Of a DNA stretch of 64,000 nucleotides, positions 37,307 to 46,612 are shown piece after piece. Below the pieces are notes generated by a model. The model was given only the letters and a program-made list of their open reading frames with translations. It was not told where the DNA came from and ran no database searches. Every line of letters begins with the position of its first letter. The stretch's first letter is position 1. This DNA comes from Candidatus Calescibacterium sp. (lineage in GTDB: Bacteria; Calescibacteriota; Calescibacteriia; Calescibacteriales; Calescibacteriaceae), in contig JANXBU010000007.1 in NCBI GenBank assembly GCA_025060505.1, positions 1 to 64,000 of the forward strand, in the 5' to 3' direction. A program made the position numbers and the translations under genes.

Positions 37307-39250
37307 ATGGAAGAACTCATTGAAGAACACAGAAGATCTGAAAAGAGAAGAGTAGTGGCGAAATTCGCTGGAGACTCCGGAGACGGAATTCAGCTCATCG
37401 GATCACAATTTACATTAGCAACTGCTATATATGGAAACGACTTTGCTGTTCTTCCTGAGTTCCCTGCTGAAATAAGAGCTCCTGCTGGAACAACATATGG
37501 TGTTTCATCCTTTCAGATACAGTTTGGAGGGCTCGATATACTTACTCCCGGCGATGTGCCAGATATACTTGTGGCTATGAATCCTGCTGCTTTAAAGATA
37601 AATCTCTCAAATCTGAAACCTGATACAATAATTGTGATAAACGAAGATGAGTTTGACGAGATAAACTTCAAAAAAGCTGGTTGGACGAGTATTATATCCG
37701 GTGAAGAGAAACTTGACGATATACTTTCAAAATATTCAGTGATAAAGGTAAAAATGAACCAACTTGTTGTGGAAGCCCTAAAAGATGTTAATATTGCTCA
37801 TAAAGAGAAAGTGAGAACAAGAAACTTTTTTGCTCTGGGGCTTGTATGTTGGATATTTGGAAGACCTCTTGAGCCGATTCTCGACTTTGTAAAGGAAAAA
37901 TTTTCCAAAAATCCGGAGGTTAAGAAAGCGAATGAACTTGCTCTAAAGGCTGGCTACAACTATGGGGAAACGCTTGAGATCCAGCACAAATTTACTCCTA
38001 TATATATCCCAAGGTATCAATTTGAACCTGGGAAGTATAGGTATATATCTGGTAACGAAGCCTTTGCTCTTGGGATAGTAACACTCAAGGAGAAACTAAA
38101 CATTCCTGTTGTATTTGCTTCATATCCAATAACTCCGGCAAGCGATATATTACATTATCTTTCCGCATGGAGAAACTTTGGAATAATAGCTTTGCAGATG
38201 GAAGATGAGATTGCCGCTGTGAACACTGCAATAGGTGCGAGTTTTGCCGGAGCCCTTGGTATAACTGCCACGTCCGGTCCCGGGCTTTCTCTGAAATCGG
38301 AGGGAACAAACCTTGCAGTGATGACGGAACTTCCTCTGATAATAATAGATAACCAGAGATCTGGTCCTTCAACAGGTATGCCAACAAAGACCGAGCAAAC
38401 AGATCTGCTTTTCGCAATGTATGGAAGACACGGTGAATCTCCTTTGATAGTACTTGCTCCAACGAGCCCGGGAGATTGCTTTAACACTATAATTGAAGCT
38501 GCTCGTCTTGCAATAAAGTATATGACACCGGTGATAATACTTTCAGATGGATACTTAGCTATGGGATCGGAACCTTGGAAAATTCCAGATATAGAAAAGA
38601 GTATATCTAAAATTCAAGTTGAGTTTTACAAGGGTGATCCGAAAAACTTTACACCATATTCCAGAGATGATGAAACTTTAGCAAGACCTTGGGCAAAGCC
38701 CGGAACTAAAGGTCTTGAACACAGAATAGGAGGACTTGAAAAATCTAATGTATATGGGAAAGTATCATATGATCCACAAAACCATGATCTTATGGTGAAG
38801 ATGAGATCAGAAAAAATAAGAAGAGCTCAAAGAGATATAGAGGAGCTCCAAGTCTATGGTCCTGCTGATGCTGAGCTTTTGGTTTTAGGCTGGGGAAGTA
38901 CATTTGGGAGCATAAGAGCAGCGGTTGAGTATGCTATATCAAAAGGCTGGCCAGTTGCTCACGCTCAACTCAGACATATCAATCCATTTCCGAAGAACCT
39001 TGGAGATGTTCTTGCAAGATACAAAAGAGTTCTCATTCCTGAGCTAAATCTCGGACAGCTTCTGCTTCTTATAAGAGGAAAATTCGCAGTAGATGCGGTT
39101 GGGTTCAATAAAGTTACAGGAACTCCCTTTAAGGAATCAGATCTGAGACAAGCTATAGAGAAAGAACTTATAAACCTTGAAAAGGAAGGAAAGATTTCAA
39201 AGCATATAAAAATAGAAGAAGGAGGTGCAAAAACATATGCAGTCTCATGA
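37307..39250 (+). CDS. korA: 2-oxoacid:ferredoxin oxidoreductase, fused gamma-alpha subunit
   Basis: The 647-residue protein joins the gamma domain (about 15-200, with GDSGDGIQLIGSQFTLATAI and LPEFPAEIRAPAGTTYGVSS) to the alpha domain (about 215-640, with YPITPASDILHYLSAW and GITATSGPGLSLKSEGTNLA). This gamma-alpha arrangement with a separate beta subunit is typical of 2-oxoglutarate:ferredoxin oxidoreductases (KorAB), although other 2-oxoacids cannot be excluded. It links the reductive or oxidative TCA branch to ferredoxin. AAGGAG lies 7 nt before the ATG. The beta gene overlaps the 3' end, so the two are cotranscribed. Confidence 0.94.
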   Translation: MEELIEEHRRSEKRRVVAKFAGDSGDGIQLIGSQFTLATAIYGNDFAVLPEFPAEIRAPAGTTYGVSSFQIQFGGLDILTPGDVPDILVAMNPAALKINLSNLKPDTIIVINEDEFDEINFKKAGWTSIISGEEKLDDILSKYSVIKVKMNQLVVEALKDVNIAHKEKVRTRNFFALGLVCWIFGRPLEPILDFVKEKFSKNPEVKKANELALKAGYNYGETLEIQHKFTPIYIPRYQFEPGKYRYISGNEAFALGIVTLKEKLNIPVVFASYPITPASDILHYLSAWRNFGIIALQMEDEIAAVNTAIGASFAGALGITATSGPGLSLKSEGTNLAVMTELPLIIIDNQRSGPSTGMPTKTEQTDLLFAMYGRHGESPLIVLAPTSPGDCFNTIIEAARLAIKYMTPVIILSDGYLAMGSEPWKIPDIEKSISKIQVEFYKGDPKNFTPYSRDDETLARPWAKPGTKGLEHRIGGLEKSNVYGKVSYDPQNHDLMVKMRSEKIRRAQRDIEELQVYGPADAELLVLGWGSTFGSIRAAVEYAISKGWPVAHAQLRHINPFPKNLGDVLARYKRVLIPELNLGQLLLLIRGKFAVDAVGFNKVTGTPFKESDLRQAIEKELINLEKEGKISKHIKIEEGGAKTYAVS

Positions 39251-40259
39251 AATTGATGTAAAGTACACACCAAAAGATTTTGATTCCGGTGAAGAACCAA
39301 GATGGTGTCCCGGTTGTGGGGACTATGCTATATTGAATGCTGTGAGGCAAGCGTTCTCACAGATGGGCATACCAAAAGAAAAATTTGTGATAGTTTCCGG
39401 AATTGGATGCTCATCTCGTTTCCCATATTACATGAACACTTATGGATTTCACGGAATTCACGGAAGAGCTCCTGCAATTGCAACTGGTGTGAAGGTTGCA
39501 AATCCTGATCTTTCTGTCTGGGTTGTCACCGGAGATGGTGATGGTCTTGCAATCGGTGGAAATCATCTGATGCATGCGATCAGAAGAAATGTAGATATAA
39601 AAATTCTACTCTTTGATAACAGAATCTACGGACTTACAAAAGGACAGTATTCTCCAACAAGTATTGTTGGTCAGGAAACAAAAAGTTCTCCATACGGTGT
39701 TATAGAAAGGCCGATGGATCCGGTAATTCTTGCTCTCTCGCAAAGAGCAACATTCGTAGCAAAAGTTATAGACACAGATATAAAAAGACAAATAGATATA
39801 TTCAAAGAAGCTGCGAAACACAAGGGAACAGCTTTTGTACAAATATACCAAAACTGTGTTGTTTTTAACGATGGAGCTTTTGAGGACTTTGCAGGAAAAG
39901 AGGTGAGAAGTGAAAGACTTATAGAACTCAAACACGGACAACCTATGATATTTGGAAAAAACTTGGATAAAGGCATAATCGTCAAGGACCTGAAACCACA
40001 AGTTGTGAAGATAGGAGAAAATGGAATAACTAAAGATGATATAACTATCTATGATGAAACTAATTACATGCTCAATTTGCTCGTTGCAAACCTGCATTAC
40101 CCGGAATTTCCAGAGCCTATCGGAATAATAAGAAGAGTAAGGGAACCAACTTACGAAGAGCTTCTTTACGATCAGATAGAAACAGCTAAGAAGAAAAGAG
40201 GAGAAGGAAATATTAAGAGATTGATTCAGGCAAACAGTTGGGAAGTCAGTCCTTCTTGA
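39237..40259 (+). CDS. korB: 2-oxoacid:ferredoxin oxidoreductase, beta subunit
   Basis: The beta subunit (340 residues from ATG 39237) holds the thiamine diphosphate and one [4Fe-4S] cluster. Cys ligands are visible in RWCPGCGDYAIL (two), SGIGCSSRF, and YQNCVVFND. The TPP/Mg motif is VTGDGDGLAIGGNHLMHAIR followed by FDNRIYGLTKGQYSPTS. The ATG has GGAGG 11 nt upstream inside korA; an upstream in-frame GTG at 39225 is less likely. The start overlaps korA by 14 nt. Together with korA it forms a complete enzyme; the ferredoxin gene is elsewhere. Confidence 0.95.
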   Translation: MQSHEIDVKYTPKDFDSGEEPRWCPGCGDYAILNAVRQAFSQMGIPKEKFVIVSGIGCSSRFPYYMNTYGFHGIHGRAPAIATGVKVANPDLSVWVVTGDGDGLAIGGNHLMHAIRRNVDIKILLFDNRIYGLTKGQYSPTSIVGQETKSSPYGVIERPMDPVILALSQRATFVAKVIDTDIKRQIDIFKEAAKHKGTAFVQIYQNCVVFNDGAFEDFAGKEVRSERLIELKHGQPMIFGKNLDKGIIVKDLKPQVVKIGENGITKDDITIYDETNYMLNLLVANLHYPEFPEPIGIIRRVREPTYEELLYDQIETAKKKRGEGNIKRLIQANSWEVSPS

Positions 40260-40278
40260 TTCAATTTACATTCACGTT

Positions 40279-41865
40279 ATGACTTTTGATTTTGTAGTTG
40301 TTGGTTCTGGTCTTGCTGGACTTTCATTTGCTCTCCGTGTACCTGAGAGCTTCTCGGTAGCTCTCGTGACAAAAAGTGAGCTTATTGAATCTAATTCTTT
40401 TTATGCACAAGGGGGTATAGCTGCGTCTCCAATATCTCCTGATGACTCTATTGAAAAACACATTCAAGATACTATCAAAGTAGGAGATGGTTTGTGTAAT
40501 ATGGAGATAGTCAAGACCATAATTTCTGAATCCAAATCTGCAATAGAGGAGCTTGTTAGATTTGGTGTTGAGTTTGACAAAGAAGATGGTAGGTATCACC
40601 TTGCACTTGAAGGTGGGCATTCAGAAAGACGAGTTTTGCACAAAGGAGATGGAACAGGAGCAGAAATACAAACCAAACTTGTCGAAAAAATACGGCAGAA
40701 AAAGAATGTAACCATATTCGAAAACTGCATAGCTGTTGATCTTATTACGAAGTTTAAATTCATAGGCAAGAAGAATAATGGCGTTGCAGATGAATGTTAT
40801 GGAGTTTACATATTCGATAAGAAAAGCTCAAATGTGGATACAATTTTTGGAAACTTTGTTGTTCTCGCAACAGGAGGGGCTGGAAAGGTTTATCTGATAA
40901 CATCAAATCCAGATGTTGCAACTGGAGACGGTATTGCGATGTCTTACAGGGCTGGGGCTAAAATAGCGAATATGGAGTTTTATCAGTTTCATCCAACTGT
41001 TCTGTATCATCACAAGGAGAAAAATTTTTTGATTTCAGAAGCTCTGAGAGGAGAGGGAGGAATTCTTCTGACAAAAGACGGAAAACCCTTTATGAAAAAG
41101 TATCACGAACTTGCTGAACTTGCACCAAGAGATGTTGTTGCCAGAGCAATTGATACGGAGCTCAAAAAATCTGGTAGCGACTATGTATATATTGACGTAT
41201 CTCATCTTGGAAAGGATTTCATAATAAGGAGGTTCCCAAAGATATATCGAAGATGTCTTGAACTCGGAATAGATATAACAAAAGAACCAATACCTGTGGC
41301 GCCCGGAGCTCACTTTTTGTGCGGAGGAGTTCTTACAGATTCTTATGGAGAAACGACTATTTCGAGATTATTTGTAGTGGGAGAATCAGCCTGCACGGGT
41401 TTTCATGGAGCAAATAGACTTGCTTCAAACTCTCTGCTTGAATGCGTAGTTATGTCTAAAAGAGCTCTGACCAAGTGTATTGAATACCCAAAAAAAATAC
41501 ATATACCAAAGGAAGATATCCCTCCTTGGAAATCTGAAAAGACAATAGCTCAGGATGAAAAAATTCTTATATCGCACGCGTGGGATGAGGTCAGAAGACT
41601 TATGTGGAACTACGTCGGAGTTGTTAGATCAGATAAAAGATTGCAAAGAGCACTTGAAAGGATTTCAATAATAAAAAAAGATGTGATGGAAGACTACTGG
41701 AAATATTATCTCTCCGCAGACCTTATAGAACTGAGAAACATAGTGATAGTGGCCGAACTTATAATAAGGTCTGCTATATCAAGAAAGGAATCAAGAGGAA
41801 CTCATTACAACATAGATTACCCTTTCAAAAACGATATTGACTTTAAAAGAGATACGATTATATAG
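40279..41865 (+). CDS. nadB: L-aspartate oxidase
   Basis: The 528-residue flavoprotein starts with FAD motif VVVGSGLAGLSFAL and has the fumarate-reductase/aspartate-oxidase pattern. Matching segments are FYAQGGIAASPISPDDS, LEGGHSERRVLHKGDGTG, VLATGGAGKVYLITSNPDVATGDGIAM, MEFYQFHPTVLY, ISEALRGEGGILLTKDGKPF, the catalytic Arg loop APRDVVARAID, and GESACTGFHGANRLASNSLLE. It oxidises aspartate to iminoaspartate, the first step of NAD synthesis; it can use fumarate as acceptor without oxygen. nadA and nadC are not in the window. It starts 19 bp after korB and may be part of that transcript. Confidence 0.95.
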   Translation: MTFDFVVVGSGLAGLSFALRVPESFSVALVTKSELIESNSFYAQGGIAASPISPDDSIEKHIQDTIKVGDGLCNMEIVKTIISESKSAIEELVRFGVEFDKEDGRYHLALEGGHSERRVLHKGDGTGAEIQTKLVEKIRQKKNVTIFENCIAVDLITKFKFIGKKNNGVADECYGVYIFDKKSSNVDTIFGNFVVLATGGAGKVYLITSNPDVATGDGIAMSYRAGAKIANMEFYQFHPTVLYHHKEKNFLISEALRGEGGILLTKDGKPFMKKYHELAELAPRDVVARAIDTELKKSGSDYVYIDVSHLGKDFIIRRFPKIYRRCLELGIDITKEPIPVAPGAHFLCGGVLTDSYGETTISRLFVVGESACTGFHGANRLASNSLLECVVMSKRALTKCIEYPKKIHIPKEDIPPWKSEKTIAQDEKILISHAWDEVRRLMWNYVGVVRSDKRLQRALERISIIKKDVMEDYWKYYLSADLIELRNIVIVAELIIRSAISRKESRGTHYNIDYPFKNDIDFKRDTII

Positions 41866-42049
41866 CTTTTGTCATCTTATCAGATTTTTCTCTGTCACAA
41901 CCATGGAAGTTCGTATTGTATAGATTTTGAAGTCTAAGATTTTTATCCAGAGAGTTTTGATGTTTTTGACAAAGCAACTGGACCTGAGACTACATTTTTT
42001 CTGCTATGCAATCTGTTTTTCAATCTTACTTAATTTTTTTGATATCGTT

Positions 42050-43159
42050 TCAGTCATCGGATATTATTTTGTATATTTCTCCACCTCTGTGATCTATAAC
42101 GTATATTTCACCTTCCTTATCTTCTGCAAAAGATGAAATAAAAAATTTTGTGTCCTGAAGCATAAAATATTGGTTTGTATTCAGATCAAGATACCATATT
42201 TTCCCAGAACAGTAATCTCCAAATATGTATTTTCCATAAAGAGGTTGTATTTTCTTACCTCTGTACACATAACCTCCTATGACTGAGCAGTTTCCATCTT
42301 TAAGTGGATATGTTGTTATGGGAAAAGCAAATTCTTCGTTGGCTTCACATTTTTTGAATCTTTCAAACCCCTCATAGCAGTTCCAACCATAGTTTTTCCC
42401 TTTTTCGACAAGATCTATTTCCTCCCATCTATCTTGTCCAACGTCACCGGTGTAAATTTTGCCTGTTTCTCTATCAAAGCTAAATCGCCATGGGTTTCTC
42501 AGACCATAGGAGAAAATTTCAGAGCAAGCATTTTTGGGTTTCTGACCGAGTCCGCACAGTGCATCTCCATAAAAAGGGTTATCTTCTGGAACAGAGTAAG
42601 GAAAGTTTCTCACATCAACCCTCAAAATCTTCCCGTGAAGTATTTTTTTGTTCTGTCCGTAGTTTAGTGGATCTCCTGCAGCACCTCCATCTCCGAAGGC
42701 AATATACAGAAAATTATCTGGACCAAATCCTATCATACCTCCGTTGTGGTTTGGAAAAGGCTGTCTCAGTTTTAGTATTATCTTCTCTTCTTTTTTGTCT
42801 ATGCTTGATCTTCTGTCGCTTGAAACGAAAAAAGAAATAATGGAGTATCCGTATTTGTTTGTGTATGAAACGAAGATTCTCCCATCTTGTTTGAACCAAG
42901 GCGAGAAGGCTATTGAAAAAAGTCCTTTTTCTCCACCGAAATCTACTCTATCTCTTATGTCAAGAAATGTTGAGCATTTTTCTCCAGACTTGCAAGCTTT
43001 CACAATACCAACTTGCTCAACAACATAAAATGTGTCATCAAAAAGTGGATTCTGAACCAGAAATACGGGATAGTCAAATTTTTCATCAAATACTTTCTGA
43101 AATTTTACTTTAACGCTCGGATTTACAAGAATCAGCGCGAATACAACATGGAACATCAT
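42050..43159 (-). CDS. PQQ-dependent aldose sugar dehydrogenase-like beta-propeller protein
   Basis: The 369-residue protein has a short signal sequence (MMFHVVFALILVNPSV) and the pattern of the soluble glucose/sorbosone dehydrogenase family. Recognisable segments are GLFSIAFSPWFKQDGRIFVS, QPFPNHNGGMIGFGPDNFLY, IAFGDGGAAGDPLNYGQN, GKILRVDVR, SYGLRNPWRFSFDRETG, DVGQDRWEEIDLVEKGKNYG and GGYVYRGKKI. The His in NHNGG and the Arg in GLRNPWR correspond to conserved PQQ-site residues. Such enzymes oxidise aldoses in the periplasm when loaded with PQQ; no pqq genes are here. Its ATG overlaps the stop of the small upstream gene by 4 nt (ATGA), so it is translationally coupled. Confidence 0.87.
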   Translation of the reverse strand: MMFHVVFALILVNPSVKVKFQKVFDEKFDYPVFLVQNPLFDDTFYVVEQVGIVKACKSGEKCSTFLDIRDRVDFGGEKGLFSIAFSPWFKQDGRIFVSYTNKYGYSIISFFVSSDRRSSIDKKEEKIILKLRQPFPNHNGGMIGFGPDNFLYIAFGDGGAAGDPLNYGQNKKILHGKILRVDVRNFPYSVPEDNPFYGDALCGLGQKPKNACSEIFSYGLRNPWRFSFDRETGKIYTGDVGQDRWEEIDLVEKGKNYGWNCYEGFERFKKCEANEEFAFPITTYPLKDGNCSVIGGYVYRGKKIQPLYGKYIFGDYCSGKIWYLDLNTNQYFMLQDTKFFISSFAEDKEGEIYVIDHRGGEIYKIISDD

Positions 43160-43545
43160 TTTTTGATTTTAATGTTTTTACCTTTTGAAGTTATAGATTC
43201 AGCAGATCTCAGATTAGATGATATTATCTTTATTGATTCAATTCTCTTTGAGTCAGCATAAGATATGTTTTCAAGCTTTGAGATGAAACCTGAAAATGCA
43301 GATTCAACTTCCGAAAACAGATTTATTATTTCTGATATTTTATCATAAGATATATTTTTAGTTTTTGAGTATTTAATTATTTCAGAGATAAGTTCTGGAA
43401 GATGTTTTAACTTTATCTCTATATCTTTGAGTTTCACATTAATGTCATCTGAGAATATGTTTGATTCTACTTGTTCAGATGCTTCTTGAATGTTTTTTTT
43501 TATATCCAAAAGTGTATTTTTGGTTTTCTCAATAACTTCATCCAT
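43156..43545 (-). CDS. Small coiled-coil protein of unknown function
   Basis: From ATG 43545 (MDEVIEKTKNTLLDIKKNIQ) the product has 129 residues, almost all predicted helix, with heptad-like hydrophobic spacing and Lys/Glu/Ser richness. It has no signal peptide and no Cys. An upstream in-frame TTG at 43608 adds 21 residues but would read through the probable promoter. I recognise no family. It overlaps the sugar dehydrogenase by 4 nt and lies behind a 30-bp tandem repeat, so it is the first gene of a two-gene operon. The function is unknown. Confidence 0.62.
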   Translation of the reverse strand: MDEVIEKTKNTLLDIKKNIQEASEQVESNIFSDDINVKLKDIEIKLKHLPELISEIIKYSKTKNISYDKISEIINLFSEVESAFSGFISKLENISYADSKRIESIKIISSNLRSAESITSKGKNIKIKK

Positions 43546-43666
43546 CACACAAAATTTAGTTATAGATTTTTTTGTTTTAGCATAAACGAAAGTTTTGTTC
43601 TGCAACAAAGATCTGCTCTTTTAAAATCTGACAGAGTGTATGTTTCCCGCAGAGTGTGGGAACTTA

Positions 43667-43727
43667 TGATATTTTTGTTATCTTATTTTTTACCATTGAT
43701 ATTTTTGTTATCTTATTTTTTTACCAT
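43667..43727. repeat. Tandem 30-bp repeat in a promoter region
   Basis: Two adjacent copies (43667-43696 and 43697-43727) are identical except for one extra T in the second copy. On the minus strand each copy contains AATAAGATAAC, a -10-like element, so the duplication may double a promoter or operator upstream of the coiled-coil gene at 43545. Just to the left, cagagtgt occurs twice 18 bp apart (43632 and 43650) around a small TTCCC/GGGAA palindrome. Confidence 0.85.
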
Positions 43728-43820
43728 AGCACTTGATTTATTTCTGAGGGAGTTTTTGAGAAGAATTCTCTCTTTGAAGCTTTATAAAGTTAGCAGTATG
43801 TCAGATCTTATACTTTTGAT

Positions 43821-45065
43821 TCAATGTTTATTTGTTTCTCTTATGATCACACCACCTTTATTTTTTATGAACTCTGCGCATTCTTCCCATATTATGCATA
43901 GCGTTGAAGCAAAGTCGGAAAACTCTGCGCTTGTGTGAAGTACAGCAACTTTTCCCTTGTTTCTTACAAATTTTGAATCGACTGGATCAAATATTTCTGA
44001 GTATTCGGAATCGGAGTCCGACACACTTACTGCTCCCTTGTGGATAATTTTCCTACCGAGAACGGAGATAGCTGTTGGTTTGGAGAAATAGAAAGAAGAC
44101 CATCCGAAGTTTATCTCGAATTCTTCTTTTCCTATTGATTTCATAAATTCAGCGAGAACATCTACAACATATCCTTTCCAAACTCCGCCAAGATCCGGTT
44201 TCCCATCTCCTTTCCAATATATGTCGAAGTATGCAATGTCTTTCCTTGATTTTTCATATTTATCTACAAGCTCCTTTATCCTACTGGACATTATATTTTG
44301 AAAATAAAAATCAGAAAATTCTTTTGATATACCTGAAACAAACTCGTGAATTTTGATGAAATCTTTTTCGGAACAATTGCAAGTCAAGCACAGGAAAGTA
44401 TCTCCAACCTCGTAGCATCTAGAACTTTTGCTGGACGATATTTTTCGTTGGAAGATTGATTTTACTGATACATTCGCAATTTTTTCATCTATTGATTTTC
44501 TTATCGCAAAAGATTTTCTTACGGCTCTTGTTGTTGCCCAAGCAGATAGGGTTGCTCCTCTTATGTTCTTTATATCATGACCAACTGTAATTTTGTCTTC
44601 TGTTTTTTTGCCCTGAAATTGTTTCAAAAACATCTTTGACCTTATCTCTCCTCCTCTTGTTTCTCTGTATTTCAGAACTTCTATGAATCTAACTGAGTTA
44701 TCCGGATTTAGACACACCAGAAAGGTTATTGGCATCTCTTTTCCAATTTCATTTACAACAAAACAGTATCCAACAATTTGATCTGAACTGAAGATATAAG
44801 CACCCTGAAATCTAGTTTCATCAAAGCTCGTTTTTGCCGGTTTCATCAGCTCCTCGAATTTTTCCATAGACTTTATATCAACTTCAACTAAAGCGAGACT
44901 TGCTGAATTCTCAAATGTTTCTTGCGCAAGATTTATAACTTGGTTCTCATAACTTTCTGCATAAAGTGAGGGAACAAGAGAGATGGAGAATAGTAGAAAT
45001 CCAGACCTTATAAGCCAGCTCATTTTGTTTTTTATTTTATTTGTTTTTATGTTTACTCTCTCCAT
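43821..45065 (-). CDS. Exported fusion of an FMN-binding (flavinylation target) domain and an ApbE-like flavin-transferase domain
   Basis: From ATG 45065 (MERVNIKTNK, GGAG upstream) the protein has 414 residues. A signal peptide covers about 15-36 (ending SLYA). Residues 40-190 match FMN_bind proteins such as RnfG/NqrC: IVGYCFVVNE, ITFLVCLNPD, KYRETRGGEIRSKMFLKQFQG and DIKNIRGATLSAWATTRAV, where Thr172 of GAT is the expected FMN attachment residue. Residues 225-410 match ApbE FMN transferases: PDLGGVWKGYVVDVLAEFMK, GAVSVSDSDSEYSEIFDP and SAEFSDFASTL. Some usual ApbE residues are changed: the His of HIIDP is Glu, and the second Gly of the GG motif is Trp. A Cys group lies at 217-231. An upstream frame extension to 45197 would overlap the porin gene by 116 nt and is unlikely. 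It follows the Fur-box porin in an operon. Confidence 0.83.
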   Translation of the reverse strand: MERVNIKTNKIKNKMSWLIRSGFLLFSISLVPSLYAESYENQVINLAQETFENSASLALVEVDIKSMEKFEELMKPAKTSFDETRFQGAYIFSSDQIVGYCFVVNEIGKEMPITFLVCLNPDNSVRFIEVLKYRETRGGEIRSKMFLKQFQGKKTEDKITVGHDIKNIRGATLSAWATTRAVRKSFAIRKSIDEKIANVSVKSIFQRKISSSKSSRCYEVGDTFLCLTCNCSEKDFIKIHEFVSGISKEFSDFYFQNIMSSRIKELVDKYEKSRKDIAYFDIYWKGDGKPDLGGVWKGYVVDVLAEFMKSIGKEEFEINFGWSSFYFSKPTAISVLGRKIIHKGAVSVSDSDSEYSEIFDPVDSKFVRNKGKVAVLHTSAEFSDFASTLCIIWEECAEFIKNKGGVIIRETNKH

Positions 45066-45081
45066 CTCTCTCCACTCCCTC

Positions 45082-46587
45082 CTATAAGCCGAACGCGAAA
45101 CCAAAAAGGATAGCATGCTGATTTTCATTGCCCGAGGTATGTATATATCGCGGGCCAGATAAAAGTGTTGTGAATTCATAAGAAATTGAGAAAACAAACG
45201 TCTTTACCGGTCTGTATGCTATTCCTACGGTGTTTCTGAACTGACTTATATCAGCTTTTTGTTCCCGAGTTATATTCCCGTCTTTGAAATCAAGTGCTAC
45301 GATTGTATTCTTGTAACTAACATACTCCGGCCGGTCGAAAAGTATGAATTGCGATTCGCCATCAAAATCAAATACTGTTCCTTGCAGGAATGACGGGAAG
45401 AATTTGAATCTGAATAGAACCCATCCTCCCTGTTTAGTATCAGCAAGAGAAAGTTCTTTGACTTTTATTTCAGAGACAATCCCAGTTGGTACAATCACGG
45501 CTGTTCCGGTTGAGCTTTGATAGAATATAGTTGTTCCGGTTTTGTGGAAGGATTTTGAGATTATATCTTGAATGACAGTGGAGAGTTTTGTAAATTGAGT
45601 GAAAGCATACTCTCCTTCAAAATCGAAGGCTGAGATAGGTTCTGCTTTGAAGTCAATGGCTGCTGTCCATAAGTTTGCGGGTACGAGGAATGAAGGAGTA
45701 TATCTACCGAAGTACCCGGAGAATCCAAGTTCATATCCAAGAGCCGGTGCTACGAAGATTCTTCCTGCAAGGGCTTTTTCCTTTTTGGTGTCAAGTCTCG
45801 CGTTCCCGAATCTGGGTTTTATAACAGCTTCAAGTTTTGCTTGATTGTATTTTACTGTTGTTGTATCATCGATCTTTCTTTCATGTCCGCCGATCACGTA
45901 AAGTTCAAAATCATGTTCAAGTGTTACACCGTTGAGCACATAAGCTTCATACCCAAGCAAAGTTTCTCCCAGATCAAAGTTTCCGTTGAATCCAGCTCCG
46001 ATTTCCATCCAAGCTGTTTTATCTGGTAGAACTGTGGCATCTCTGACAGAAAGAGGTCTTCTCGCAGGTTCCCAGATGTCATCATCATGCAGTATGTTGA
46101 ATCTGCCAACAGGTGGTAGAATTCCGCCAACTCTGAATCTCAGAGCTCTTGCTATTTCAAACTCACCCCACATCTGCTCAAGCTTTATCTCGGAGCCGTG
46201 AGTCCCTTCTATTTCAGTTTTCGCTCTCAGTCCTCCCTGATACGGAGTTAGCTCTTCAACAAGCTCAAGTAACCCGAATCTTTCGAATTCAAGTTCAGTG
46301 TAGAATCTGAGTCTTTCTTTCACAGTAGCAGAAAATGTTGGGACTATTCTTCTTAGAGTGAATGTGGATATTGATTTGTTACCTTGTGTCAGGTATTCAT
46401 ACCGAACAGAACCATATCCACCGACAGATATTCCACCTTCACGCTCAACCGCGTATGTTTCAGATGCATCGGTTAATACTAGGATTACAGCAAGAGCAAG
46501 GAAGTTTGTAGCAAGTGATTTTGCCGATCTTTTGTTTGTTTTGTTTTTGATTTTCTTTACATCTCCTGTTTTGTTTCTGTTATTCAT
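45082..46587 (-). CDS. Outer-membrane beta-barrel porin (OprO/P-like), Fur-box controlled
   Basis: The 501-residue protein begins with a long basic N-terminus and a signal peptide (about 28-46, ALAVILVLTDASETYA). The mature start is GGISVGGYGSVRYEY, and alternating beta-strands follow to a C-terminal HAILFGFAFGL, the aromatic end that typifies outer-membrane barrels. The pattern FTLRRIVPTFSATVKERLRF, GGILPPVGRFN and EPARRPLSVRDATVLPDKTAW is that of phosphate-selective-porin-type (OprO/P) proteins. The ribosome site AAAGGAGGTGATC is a near-perfect match to the 16S 3' end. Two Fur boxes cover its promoter. The FMN-binding/ApbE gene starts 17 bp after its stop, so they form one operon. Probable uptake of iron or another solute; substrate unknown. 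Confidence 0.83.
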   Translation of the reverse strand: MNNRNKTGDVKKIKNKTNKRSAKSLATNFLALAVILVLTDASETYAVEREGGISVGGYGSVRYEYLTQGNKSISTFTLRRIVPTFSATVKERLRFYTELEFERFGLLELVEELTPYQGGLRAKTEIEGTHGSEIKLEQMWGEFEIARALRFRVGGILPPVGRFNILHDDDIWEPARRPLSVRDATVLPDKTAWMEIGAGFNGNFDLGETLLGYEAYVLNGVTLEHDFELYVIGGHERKIDDTTTVKYNQAKLEAVIKPRFGNARLDTKKEKALAGRIFVAPALGYELGFSGYFGRYTPSFLVPANLWTAAIDFKAEPISAFDFEGEYAFTQFTKLSTVIQDIISKSFHKTGTTIFYQSSTGTAVIVPTGIVSEIKVKELSLADTKQGGWVLFRFKFFPSFLQGTVFDFDGESQFILFDRPEYVSYKNTIVALDFKDGNITREQKADISQFRNTVGIAYRPVKTFVFSISYEFTTLLSGPRYIHTSGNENQHAILFGFAFGL

Positions 46588-46612
46588 TGTAATTGATCAC
46601 CTCCTTTTAATT

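Noticed and set aside
43471-43938. Plus-strand open frame of 155 codons
   Set aside because: It runs across the tandem repeat and opposite two minus-strand genes, and encodes a Phe/Leu-rich sequence with no family pattern.
45066-45197. Earlier start for the FMN-binding/ApbE gene
   Set aside because: It would overlap the porin gene by 116 nt and place the signal peptide about 60 residues inside the protein; the ATG at 45065 has a ribosome site and a normal signal peptide.
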